From: Anoplopoma fimbria
Taxonomy: Eukaryota > Chordata > Actinopteri > Perciformes > Anoplopomatidae
Assembly: GCF_027596085.1 (NCBI RefSeq)
Contig: NC_072449.1
Span: 23,019,522-23,083,521, forward strand
DNA length: 64,000 bases
Reading direction: 5' to 3'
Shown: one piece after another, positions 13,801 to 25,000 of the stretch
Layout of the letters: the number at the start of each line of letters is the position of its first letter
Numbering within the stretch: the stretch's first letter is position 1
Position numbers and translations under genes: made by a program
Notes under the pieces: generated by a model
What the model was told of the DNA's origin: nothing
Databases searched by the model: none
The model's input: only the letters and a program-made list of their open reading frames with translations

Positions 13801-15967
13801 ACCCCATTAGCCGCTGCAGCGGCTAAAGCCTCTTTGGTCATCTCATATGTGAAGTCCAGCTGCTTATCCCCTTTGTTGAGCCTGAACTTCGACCTCCTGA
13901 GGTCTCGGAATTTTCCAAATGGCACAGTGAAATCAACCACCCAAGGCAGCACTGGGTGATAATTAGGGTCTCCTTCTCGCCGTCCTGCTAACCTGTTCAG
14001 TTCCATCAAGTAGCGGAAGTTGCTGACTCGTCCATGGACCCAGTCCAGAACCAACTTCTTAAGCTCATCAAAGCAGTCTTTGCAAAGTCTTTTGTTTTCT
14101 TGGCTCACACATGACTTGTTCCTTGGCAGGGCACTTTTTGGCACTTGTCTGCCAATAAAATCGCTGTTTGCATCCCCTTCTGGCCCCAGTTCCTCATAAT
14201 GGGCTAGGTTGAGCTTGAGACGAGTGCAGAGCTGCTCATCTACAGCTATGTCCTGCATGGAGAGCTCTCCACAAGACAGACCTGCTGCATGACATCCCTG
14301 CAGGGCTATTAGTAACTGGTAGAGAATGAACAATACTTTGGCATGGCTGTTAGCGAGCTTGGCTGGGCTGAAGGAGACAATATCATGGAGTGAATACTGA
14401 GTATAAGGTAGAATAACATAGAGCATCTCTGCTGTCTCCAGCAGACAATCTGCAGGCAGAACGTTGGGACACAGCTGGTCTGACTGGGACTTGGAAAAGA
14501 AAGATGAACTTGATGGCAAGTAGTTTTCTTTCTCTTTCTCTCTTGCTGGAGAAAGAGATGGTGACATTTTGTCAGCTGAGATGAATGTGGAATTGAAGAG
14601 CTTCTGCAAAGCCTGACGCACTGCATCTACAGCTGCAACATGCATCTGCTCATTGGCTCCTGAATATGGTTGCACAAGTTTGGAATGAGCGTCACGCCAC
14701 AGATTCCTGAAAAATAGAAATAAGACAAAAGGCTTGAGGTTGAGATTAAGTTTAAATCTCAAACGTATCCAACCAAATGACTGCATTTATCATTCCCATT
14801 TCAATATCTTAAACTTAAATATCAAACGTGTTAACTTTAAATTCACTGCAAACAAGACATTTATCATGAGAATTAATTTAACAAGGTAAATAGTTAAGTT
14901 TGACTTTCTGACTATAGGAACCTTACAAAACTAAAAGCAAGAGTGAACCGCCTAATGTCATTCAAAGTGTACGAGGTAGCAATGCAATTAAATAAAGCTC
15001 TTTTAAATACAAAAACAAGCCGGCACAAACGCAAACACTAAAATACTCCACAAGCCAAGTCAATTAAAGTGAACTTCTAGGTACCCTGATATTAGGGTCA
15101 CAACTTTTGATTAATTTCATCATTATTTTTTGATCAATCATTTCCTATAAAATGTAAGAAATTAGTAAAAACTGCCTCGCATATGTCCCATGTAAAATGT
15201 CACGTCTCTAAATTTTGTATTATGCCTGAACAGTGCAAAACACAAGGGTAGTAAATTGATATATTTTATACTAAATAATATGCTAAAACTAAAATATAAA
15301 TGGACAAATGCTAGATAAATGACTTAAAAACAATGTATCACTTATCAAAAATATGCAGATTAAAGATCTGCCAATCATTTTACCAATTAAGTAATTGTTT
15401 CAGCTCTACCTAATATCATTACAGAAAAGCTTCTTTTAAGTTCTTAATTTTATTAATGTTCACAAATTACAGTCAATGTCATTTAAACGGCTTCTCTTCT
15501 TTAAAAAGGGATATTTTTCTTTAAGTTTTAGCACAATTGTATGCTGACATGCATAGCCACATTTTACAAAATAGATAAAAATAAAAATCAAAGTGTGTAT
15601 CGTACCTGACATTATGTTGCGACACATACTGCATGGTTTTGACATAAGAGTCTTGTGACGTGCACTCCATCTGTTGATGGCATGGGTCTCTGGCCAATCC
15701 GTAGCTCAGCTTGCTTTTCCTCAGACCCTGGATGCACACTCGTGTCCAGCCAGGAGGCAACTTTGCCTGGGAACACTGAAGGTAGGTGCGAATTTCAGGC
15801 TCACTGACACTGTCAAAGCGGGCACAGCGCATGATCCTCCTCTCCCTCAGACCCATCACCCAGCGCGTAGGAACGAGGGCAATGAGCTCCCTGGGACGGG
15901 CACCTGGGCCCTGCTGCCGCCGGTCAACCCCCAAGTCTTTCTCAACAGCATGCATCAGCCAATCCAT
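4801..15967 (-). CDS. wdr81: WD repeat-containing protein 81 (BEACH + WD40), complete
   Basis: Endosomal BEACH/WD40 protein. Known family role: with WDR91 it restrains class III PI3-kinase on early endosomes, promoting early-to-late endosome conversion, and it acts in aggrephagy. Eleven coding exons in order: 15606-15967, 11144-14706, 10942-11049, 10613-10812, 10297-10478, 9902-10067, 9427-9592, 8478-9290, 8178-8323, 7860-8042, 4801-5127. They sum to 6216 nt, exactly 2071 codons plus stop, with all splice phases agreeing; human WDR81 is about 1941 aa. The 3.56-kb second coding exon carries the BEACH domain (about residues 343-601; [42 protein letters not shown]). A glycine-rich insert lies at about 421-443, and acidic/serine-rich linkers follow. 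C-terminal WD40 repeats (about 1770-2071) include [16 protein letters not shown] and end in GAIRLLA. Start chosen at the first in-frame ATG (ACCATGG context); an in-frame TAG lies at 16100-16102. Confidence 0.95.
5128..7859 (-). other. Last intron of wdr81
   Basis: 2.7-kb intron separating the final two coding exons, the second largest in the gene after none larger was found in the coding part. AT-rich; no repeat family, RNA gene or nested coding exon was recognised on either strand. Open frames at 6333-6569 and 7400-7684 have no family resemblance and are treated as chance. Confidence 0.6.
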
Positions 15968-16113
15968 GGTGAGTCTCCGATGCTTGTTAACAGTCGCACA
16001 ATGCCCTGCTGCATATGCCTTGCTGTCTCCCAAAACGCCGCCTTTCAGACATTCATGAAGGATGATATCAAGGTCATCAGGGGCAGACCTAATCTCCTCC
16101 TATACCAGTCCCT
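15968..16113 (-). other. wdr81 5' UTR part of exon 2
   Basis: A good acceptor (pyrimidine tract then CAG) on the minus strand places the start of the first coding exon at about 16113. The 5' UTR segment contains an in-frame TAG at 16100-16102. Between that stop and the ATG, 44 codons stay open without an in-frame ATG. Short out-of-frame ATG starts are present, including a three-codon upstream ORF. A candidate non-coding exon 1 ends at about 16856, where a GTGAGC donor is seen on the minus strand. The exon boundaries are inferred. Confidence 0.45.
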
Positions 16114-16324
16114 CTGAGGAATAACAGAAAAAGCATAAAGGGACAATTAGATTAGCTTCTTTTACAGTGCTTTCACAGTAAGATGGCTTTGCAACGCTGT
16201 GAAGACGGATTGTTTTCGACAGAAGAGAGAAGTAGGTTGCTTGCTGCAATAGAGGACTGATGTGATGTTGGTGATTGCACACCACTTCTTGTAAGTCCCT
16301 GAAGTCTCCTGAGTTCAGCTCTGC

Positions 16325-17130
16325 TCACGTGACTGCCTCCTGCTTCCGCTTTATCAGCACATCTCACTAACAGTGAACCCTGGTGACAAGTTTACCAGAA
16401 AGTCTCAGGTATAGTTAGTTAAACTGTAACTATAACAATCAAACAGACTACAGAAAAATAGTTTGCACAGATTTGGTTAACTAGGCTGTTAACTGTCTGG
16501 AAGAGATACCATCCAAAAACAACAAAGCCACATTTAAACCGAAACTGAAACATAGTGTGAGCTTCAAACGACGCATGTTAATGTGATTTAGCTAACTAAT
16601 GCCAACCTCTTTCGCGTTATATACCGTAATGAAGTCGGGAGCTTCAGAGAGAAGACTATTGGGGAAGTAACGTCCACTTGACGCTAGCTTAACATGGCGG
16701 CTAACGCTACGATACCTTCACTCAAGCAAGCTAAAGGACTTCCTTTACCGTTAGATCAATGACATGAAGCTAAACGGAGAGCAGCTCCACACGGTACACG
16801 TAACTCCAATGAAATGACAGAACAACCGCATTCACTGTGTAGCACGTTAGCTCACCTCTCACCACTTGTAGCAGTTGACAGCTAGCTAGCGTTTAAGCTA
16901 ACGATGCAGCACCGGCTTCACACGTGACGAGCGGTTGCTACGGTAACGGTATGGAACGAGCACACACGGCGGGCCCACGTTTACTCCCACCATGTTTTAC
17001 TGATGTTCAGCGATGCGTGTCAGCAGACAGGCGGCAGTCAATCAGAGGATGTTTTGTCCTGTGCTATAGCTGTAGCCATGTTCAAGAAGAGACACCTCAC
17101 GTGACACAACACCAGCCCCATCTCACGTGA
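16325..17130. promoter_or_regulatory. wdr81 promoter region with TCACGTGA (CLEAR/M-box-like) cluster
   Basis: Perfect palindromic octamers TCACGTGA occur at 16325-16332, 17097-17104 and 17123-17130. A CACGTGAC lies at 16921-16928. CACGTG E-boxes bind bHLH-zip factors; the octamer TCACGTGA is the core of the TFEB/TFE3/MITF CLEAR and M-box sites and is also bound by USF. The inferred wdr81 transcription start lies between about 16,860 and 17,000, so three of the four sites sit at or just upstream of it and one in or near the first intron. No CAAT or TATA element could be assigned with confidence. Confidence 0.6.
16690..16701 (+). promoter_or_regulatory. YY1-like motif in wdr81 first intron
   Basis: AACATGGCGGCT on the plus strand matches the YY1 consensus (AAnATGGCGGC), a motif usually found close to transcription starts. 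It lies about 160 bp downstream of the inferred exon 1 donor of wdr81, in the orientation opposite to the gene. Confidence 0.45.
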
Positions 17131-20100
17131 TTACCGCTGCTGAGGCTGAAAGACAGCGCCTCTTCTTCTTGGGCGTATAAAGGCAGCTGCTATCCTTAGT
17201 GTTGCATTACTGCCACCCTCTGGAGACATTCAGCTACTGCAGTGTTCAGTTTGTCAGATGTTTCCCATCAGCCCTGTTCTCCTTTAAAAAAAAAAAAATG
17301 GCCAAAATCTTCTGCCAAGTCATCTTCCACCACTCTCCAGTATGCTCTTTAATCCTGCTCTTGTTAGTCCTAATCTTTTCATTTCTATCATCATGTCCTT
17401 TTTTCTCTGCAATGTTCTGCAACTAGCAAGTACATGCTCAACAGTTTCCTCTCCTACTTCTCACAATGGTACCCACTCTGTGTTGAATTGAATGCAGATC
17501 TCCTGTTTTCTCCTCAGGGCCTATTCTCCAAAGAACCGCAAATAACTTTTGATTAATATCAAAACTTATTGTTGTGTTTTTTTGATAGAGAGAAAGTAGA
17601 CGGTCAACTGTGCCACCGATATTGTGACAACCACAGTGGTAAAAGAGATGTATCTGTGTTGGTGATTTTATTATTTTTTATTGAATAATACCTTTAAAGC
17701 AACATAATAAGTAAAGGGCTGCAATATAGCCCATCCCTCTGGCAAACTAGAGGAGCCAATGTAATAAATGAAACGATAAAACCATAGTTTGCTGGTCATT
17801 TTCTGGTTTTTAAGGTCCCTTGAACTGATCTTACCCTTTTTTCAAAAACAGCCCATCATAGACCATTTCCCAAATTGACAATACTTCAAGGTCACAAAGT
17901 CTCTTTTGTTTTCGTTTTAAATAAAAAGTTGCTTTGTAATACCTGACTGGGATGTAGTCAGAGGCATCTCCACAAGGTGGCGCTATGTCTGTAATTTCAT
18001 ATATAAATCCTTCAGCAGTGTTGTCCAGACATATTGTTTGTAGATTCAGGCTTTCTACCACATTATGTTTAATGTGCATGCCTGATTCCTCTTTGACATT
18101 ACTATTATACTGACTTGTTTTTTCCCCACAAAGTCCAAATCTGACAATTTGCAGTGATTTACAAATTAGACACTTTATTTAACATAAATGTGAAACAGGC
18201 TTCATCAGAGACTGAATAGAATGAATGTGTTACTATGGTCTGCTTATTAGAAGAGAATACAGTGTCATATACAGGAATTTATTGTTTTTTGGAAAATGTT
18301 ATGTTGATATTTAAATTTTAATATTTTCTCTGAGATGGTTATGAATACGCTTGAAGGTGAGTTATACGTTATGTTTGCAGTTGCAAATCGGACATGGATG
18401 TGATTTAATAAATACGAACCTTTGACTATCATTGACATATGCTTCTCATTGTACAATGATCTACTTTTGTTGTCAGCATTTGGAAAAGCACTCTTGTAGG
18501 TCAACTAATCTTACTTTTTAAATAAACTTGATTTGAACGTTTCAAACAGCATTTTGAAACGTATGCATATATTCTATGTATATTTATGTTTTGAAAGCTT
18601 ATTTTGGCTGGTAACCTTAAGCAAATCAATTGACAAACAATTGATAAAGCAAAGGGACAGAATAAGGGCAGTTATTGTTTAATAATAATAATAATAATAA
18701 TTAAGCCTTTCTTAGTCCCACAATGGGGAAATTATTTCTCTGCATTTAAGCAGTGGGCTGCAATGAAGCGCCTGGGGAGCAACTTGGGGTTAGGTGTCTT
18801 GCTCAAGGACACCTCGGCATGTTGCCGGTAGAGGGGTTTGAACCACCAACCTAAAAATCAGTCTATAGGCATGAATTTTGAAATCCGACACTGTGTTGTG
18901 GACTCACAATTACAGGGAAACAAATTCAAAGTTTCTCTCATCTAAGCATACCATGCAGCATAATTACTGTCAGCACTTTTAGAGAAAAGATACATCCAAA
19001 GAACATGACATTCCTTGGCTCAGCATCATGTTCCCCCTCTTAGTTCTGCTCTTAGCAGTTTTATAGTACTGCCAGGCAGAATGGGTTTTCATGTCCCTAA
19101 GCACGCTGTTGGTTCTGGATTAAAGCATTCTCTGCAAATGGCCTGAACCTTCGTTACATGAAAAGACGGTGGACACAAAGCAGCATAATGCATTATAATT
19201 TAATGAATTGCAGTACCCTTGAATAAATACATTTTGTATTTTTGTGTCGCATCAACCCAAATAATTTAGCTGTTATCTTTTAAAGTCACTAGAAAGGAAA
19301 CGTGGCTAAGAAAGTGACCTGTGACGACAAAGTAAAAAGAAAAAGTCTAACGAGGAAAAGTCTGTTAAAAGTATATAAATACATTTAAATATATATTTTT
19401 TCACAAGAACATGTCCATTATATAGAGAGGCAAAAGTGCTTTTGCTGCCAACGGGGTTGTATTTTCTGTAGGGATGTTGGTCTTTTAGTTAGTCAGATGT
19501 CTAGAAAAACAGTTTTCATTCAAATTTGGAAGAAAGTTAGGCCACAGGCCAAAGGAAGGATTTCGGATAGAGCACTATGTATGTAATTACTCATAACAGA
19601 TCTAGCTTTTCCTCCTCTCCTCAAACAAATTGAATTGGTGGAAACACATTCAAAAGTCCCTAAAGAAATCCTATAATAACTATTTATATTAGTATTCTTG
19701 CAGGCATGGCACATTTACATAATACAGCAACACTGTTGCCACACCTCAGTTTTTTATGAAAACAAAAATGCAAATAAATTAAGAAATGGTAATCCAAGAT
19801 GGCACAAGTTACAAGGAAGTTTATTTTCTACCAGGAAGACTTCAAGCACCAAGCACGTTTTCCAATTTCCTCTTTCTCCCCTATACTTTTTCCAGTTGTG
19901 TAACAAAAATCATCACACCCAATGGCTAGTAAATACTGTAAATTTTAACCAAAAAGCCCGATATTTCTTTAACCAAGAAATGAAACCAACCACCAGACAC
20001 ACCGCATAGGGTTACATTTATAGTTATGTGCCTTACACAATATAGAAATCCACATTACTGGCATGTCGGGCAATCAAAGACTGCTGATAAAGAAAGATTT

Positions 20101-21395
20101 TATAATTTATTGGAATACATTTGAGGAAGACAGTTTTTCCTCTGGCATCATGAGTTGAAATACATTGATGGCAGAACAGGCTGTTACCAAACACGCACAA
20201 ATCTCTCAAGTCATCGTTCAAACATTCACATTATTGTACTCTGTGGGTTTCTTATAGAATATTTTAAACTATGATGCAAAAAAAGTGTTGCATTAATTGA
20301 TTGTTTCACACAAATGAAGTCAATCTAATCTGCTGAAACTCTGATATTTTTGTGGAAGTGGGGCATTTTAGCAGACATGCCCTAAATAGTTCCCACAATT
20401 TCCCTTTTATTTTTATTGTGACAATCAATTTTACAGTTTAATGGCCTGTTCTTAAGTTGGACTGAACCGAACAAACTCACCGTGATAGTTTATGTGTTCT
20501 GGGAGATACAGGCATGTGAAAGGCTTTAGGGAGGGTTTTTTTTCTGGTGAAGGGTAGATGTGCTAAAGTATTCAGGTCAGCAGAAACACACAGAAGAACG
20601 TGTAATTACTTAATTTAGTGCACAGAATACAAGCAATTTGGAATGGCGGTGACTTGGTTGCAACACATTTTTAAGGTGGGTGCTCTTCGCTCTCAGGCAA
20701 CAACATGCTCCTTAAAGGACATTGTCAGCTCATCTCCCAGTAGCCATTGCATGTCTTTTTACTCTTGTGTGTCTTGTGTGATCAGGCTACATGATGTAGA
20801 GTTCATATATCCGCCTGGCCGCAGCTAGTAGCCTACAATGCTTGACACCAACTGATTGATTATAACAGTTTTAGTCCAACTACTATTAACATATTTCAAT
20901 TTCAAAAGACAAATACATGTGTTATTTTTATGCCACAATCGTATCCTGTCAGTGTTTGAAACAGCATTTAGACCATAAGGGAGAGGATTCACAGGAGAGT
21001 TAAGTTTAATTAATTGCATGTTAATTAATAGTGAAAAGTTTCTCAGCTGTGCAGGGTGTCACTGTAAGAATCTGGACTCATGACCTCAGTATTTATCAAA
21101 TCCACACTACGGCCCAGGCTGCCTATTATTCATGATTTTCTGACAGCGATTAAGGTGAAAATTCATAAGGCGAGGCAGCAATGAATGTGCAGTCACACGA
21201 CTCACCTTTATGTGGAAGTCTATTGCATTAGGGCCTCTGTTGAAAACTATGAGACACAGTTCCTGACACAGGTATCTGCATATCTTGGCCTTCTCAGATT
21301 ATTGCCCAACCTGTGACATACTCTGCTTTGATGCAAGGTCTACAGTTACTCATCTTATCTCCCTTCAAACAGGAGAAAACTAAAACAGTTGCTTC
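17131..21395. other. Intergenic spacer wdr81-slc13a5
   Basis: AT-rich, no supported gene. It holds one SINE-like fragment with an AAT repeat tail (about 18680-18853). A TATAAA at 17176-17181 on plus has no credible ORF or exon downstream. The remaining open frames are short and featureless. Confidence 0.55.
18679..18853 (-). repeat. 5'-truncated tRNA-derived SINE copy with (ATT)n tail
   Basis: Closely similar to the copy at about 33850-34066, sharing for example gggctgcaatgaag, gagcaacttggggttaggtg and tcttgctcaaggacacc. Read on the minus strand it ends in a (ATT)n tail (aat repeats at 18679-18702 on plus). It keeps the polymerase III B-box-like segment but stops before the A-box, so it is truncated at its 5' end. 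Family name not assigned. Confidence 0.7.
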
Positions 21396-21403
21396 CCTAC
21401 AGA

Positions 21404-21688
21404 CAGGGGCGCCGCTAGGGATTTTGGGCCCCATGAAAAGAATCTTTACAGGGCCCCCAACACAGCGGCAAAATTGCAAAATTGCAAAATTGATGCTTCC
21501 AAAACAAATAAAGGAATTGTTACCAGGACATGGAAAATAAAACATGTGTGATTATATGTTAGTTAATAACTTAGTGTCATTATTTTTTCTGTATTATAAT
21601 TTCATCATCATTAGGGGCCTCTCTGGGCCCCCCTCCATCATGGGCCCCTAGAATCCGTCTCCTTTACCCCCCCTTTTCGGCGCCCCTG
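21404..21688. mobile_element. Non-autonomous hAT-like DNA transposon (MITE)
   Basis: A 285-bp element with 11-bp perfect terminal inverted repeats: CAGGGGCGCCG at the left end and its reverse complement at the right end. It is flanked by perfect 8-bp direct repeats CCTACAGA at 21396-21403 and 21689-21696. An 8-bp target-site duplication and CAGgGgcg-type termini fit the hAT superfamily. Internal sequence has GGGCCCC-rich subterminal inverted motifs around an AT-rich centre, and no coding capacity. The intact duplication suggests a fairly young insertion. It lies just upstream of the slc13a5 promoter. Confidence 0.85.
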
Positions 21689-21798
21689 CCTACAGAGCTT
21701 ACAGAATCTTTTTCACTGCACCCAGGAAGTTAATGAGGTAATGGCCTCAGCTGATAAACACCTGTCAATATGTGACTATGCACCTCAAGTTTTTTTTT

Positions 21799-21804
21799 TA
21801 TAAA
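21799..21804 (+). promoter_or_regulatory. Putative TATA box of slc13a5
   Basis: TATAAA after a T-run, 274 bp upstream of the start codon at 22078. It would place transcription start near 21830. The segment just upstream (21,728-21,760) includes gttaat and tgataaaca, reminiscent of HNF1 and forkhead/GATA sites, but these short matches are weak evidence. Confidence 0.4.
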
Positions 21805-21927
21805 GTTCCCTCAGAGCTGCAGCTCAGCCAGTATTGGTCATTTGAATTGATTATTTGTGAGGTTTGCGGACTATTTGGAAAAACCTTTGTGGCCATTCGG
21901 AGAATAATCAATCAGTAAGCTCTTTTG

Positions 21928-21931
<4 letters not shown>

Positions 21932-21971
<40 letters not shown>
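21932..21971. repeat. (CT)n microsatellite in slc13a5 5' UTR/promoter
   Basis: About 40 bp of CT dinucleotides with one interruption, continuing into a CT-rich tract up to about 21975. It lies about 105 bp before the slc13a5 start codon, so it is probably in the 5' UTR. Confidence 0.85.
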
Positions 21972-22077
21972 CCTCCTTTATGCGCAGTGGGACTCCCCCC
22001 CCCTCCTCCTCTCGTCTGCTAGTCAAAAGCCCGATCCATGGTGCGAAAGCCTCCTTTTCTCCGTTTTTCCCTTCAGG

Positions 22078-25000
22078 ATGGCATTCTTCAAATATCTCCG
22101 CTCAGTTAAGAACCAGATTATCCTCTTCTCAGCTCCGTTTCTCCTTCTTCCACTGCCTTTGGTGATCGGGACATCGGTATGTAACTAATTCATTTAAAAT
22201 GTAACTTTTGCCCCCCAAAAAAAATAAATGCAACAACTCCTGTTTGATTAAATAATTGCAGTGTTGGATACAATTTGGGCAAAACGCCGGCGACTCCACT
22301 CAAAATATATTTAATTGAGTTTAATTAATGAGACATTTCACTTGCATTCACTTGCAATTTTAACACTTTGAACTAAATTCATTCCCAAACTTTTTTAGCG
22401 CGACAGAGACATTTCATTGCCTTAAAATGTAGTTTTAAATGAATGCATCTGATTTGCACTGGTTCTCTCTTTGCACCTGTTGATGCACTTGCAAAATTGC
22501 ATGAGAACCGTCCGGTGTTGCCTGAGGCTGGATCTCTTGTTATTTTAACTCCTTGTTGTTAACATGAAGGATGGTATCCAGCGTGGGAACCCGGAGTCAG
22601 ATCTGTCCACGTTGCTGCATGTGACATGGAGACGTGCACACAAGCTGTGGGAACACGCATGTTGTGATAGACATAGACTTTCGTTGCAAGGCTGCCATGA
22701 ACAATGGCCTAGAGGAGGGGAGGGTGACAGAGTAGGCCCCATGGGCTCTCAATCTGATGGAAGAAACATGTTTAGGAAACTTTGCTCACTTGCAAAAAAC
22801 TAAAAACAAAGGTATCAAAAGTATCAAAAACTAAAAACAAAGGTATCAAAAGTATCACAGCAACCAAGGCTGAAAAACAATGTTTTATTACTGCAGATCA
22901 ATAAAACATGAACGATGAATGTGACTTGTGTTAATCTCAGAAATGTACATGCAGGTGAACAAAAACAATGTAACAAAATCCACACTCATCTTTAACCTTT
23001 GAACCATAATAACTCCACGCATTTAAAATGATGTAACGCTCACTGATCCCAGAAGTTTTTTGTTTTTTTTTACTTCACAAGTCTTTGTGTTTGTGCATTA
23101 ACCCGTATCTGATCACATGTTTTTCTGCAGGAGGCAGAATGTGCCTATGTGATAGTCCTGATGGCGGTGTACTGGTGCACAGAAGTCCTACCGCTGGCTG
23201 TCACAGCTCTGCTCCCCGCAATCCTTTTCCCCGCCTTCGGCATCATGAAATCCAAAGATGTAAGTGAAAAAATAACTGCAGAAGGGTGTCAAATGTGCTG
23301 CGAAAGGATGTATTTCTCACATCTCACGCTGTGTGACCCAGGTGTGTATGCAGTACCTGAAGGACACAAACCTGTTGTTTGTGGGGGGACTGCTGGTCGC
23401 TGTAGCTGTGGAGCACTGGAATCTGCACAAGCGCATCGCCTTGAGAGTGCTGCTCATCGTTGGTGTGCGTCCAGCACTGTGAGTGGCTTTAAAAACATTT
23501 ATGAAGCATATCTAATCAACGATGATATCAAAACACCCGCTATAGATAAGGAAACTATGTTCAAGTTGTTTGTTTATTGGCATCATAAAACACTTTTTCT
23601 CTCTCTCTTTATTATTGCTTATTAAAAACACTCTGGGTGACCTCTTCCAACCCAAGTCCACAAACAGTGTTAATGTTTTTTTTTTTTTTTTTTATCTTCC
23701 TGGCAGTTTGATGTTGGGTTTCATGGGTGTGACAGCCTTCTTGTCCATGTGGATCAGTAACACAGCTACCACAGCCATGATGGTGCCTATTGTCCAAGCA
23801 GTGCTGCAGCAGCTCAACAACAGTGAGGCAGAGATACCTCAGATCCTCAGCTCAGAGGAGCAGGTCCAGACATCAGAGACTGACAGTAAGCAGCCTCCAC
23901 AGACAGAGAAACAGAGTGAGGGCCAAGGTGAGCTATGGTCGTCTTCACGTGCCGTGTTCTGTTTGGCCGAGCAAAATATGGTAATAACATAGGTTGTTTG
24001 TAGCTCTTTAAATAACTTGCTCTTTGTTTGAAGGCCCAGTGGTGGTGACTTTCTTGGATGCGGAAGCGGAGGCTGCCGCGCAAAAAGATGCAGCGGAAAA
24101 GCGGAGAATGTGTAAAGGGATGACCCTGTGTGTTTGTTACGCTGCCAGCATCGGAGGCACCGCCACACTGACAGGAACCGGTCCCAATCTGGTGCTCAAG
24201 GGCCAGATGAACCAGTGAGTGTTTTCTCAAAGCTTTGTTTAGTCACGTTCTAGTAGTCTCAACCCGGTTCTATAAAATGTTTTAATAAAATAAAACTTTT
24301 GTGGTTTTCCTTAGACTCTTTCCTGAAAACGGCGATGTGATTAACTTTGCCTCCTGGTTCGGCTTTGCCTTCCCTAACATGATCCTCATGCTCACACTGG
24401 CCTGGCTTTGGCTGCAGTTTGTCTTCATGGGATTCAAGTGAGTTTGGTGACGGTTAAAGCTTAATTACAGTGACAGAGACTTGAATCAACATCAAGAAAC
24501 TTTTTACCGCTTAAGGAGTGTGATTGAGTGTGAAGGGGACACAAAGGTTTTTTTCCCCTCCGTGTGATCCCTCTAGCTTTAAGAAGACCTGGGGCTGTGG
24601 GGCTATAAAGACAGAGAAGGAGATTGCTGCCTATAATGTGATCCGTGAGGAGCATCGCCGGCTGGGGCCCATGTCCTTCGGAGAGATCAGCGTCCTGGGT
24701 CTCTTCATTCTGCTGGTGTTGATGTGGTTCACACGGGAACCAGGCTTTGTTGACGGCTGGGCGACAGATATCTTCAACTCCAAAGCAGAGTTTGTATACA
24801 ATAAGAAATATGTTAATCTAGTTAAAGCTTTTATATTATTTGCTTTAAAGACACTTTCATGCATCTAAGTTTGTTCATTCCCTCATCACTCCACTTCTCA
24901 GGTATGTGACAGACGCCACGGTGGCAATCTTCATCGCCGTCCTTCTCTTTGTTCTGCCCTCTAAACCCCCACGTTTCTGTTCGTGGAGGTCTCATAGTTT

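Noticed and set aside
1..17150. miR-22 hairpin, which lies near WDR81/SERPINF2 in mammals
   Set aside because: Neither aagctgccagttgaag nor its reverse complement was found in the window.
17176..17181. TATAAA on plus strand near the wdr81 promoter, suggesting a divergent gene
   Set aside because: No splice-consistent exon or recognisable protein follows before 21 kb; a single TATAAA is not enough.
24790..24868. Extension of slc13a5 exon 7 past 24789 (FVYNKKYVN...)
   Set aside because: It runs to a stop and breaks the conserved [13 protein letters not shown] junction; the GTTTGT donor at 24790 keeps frame and family sequence.
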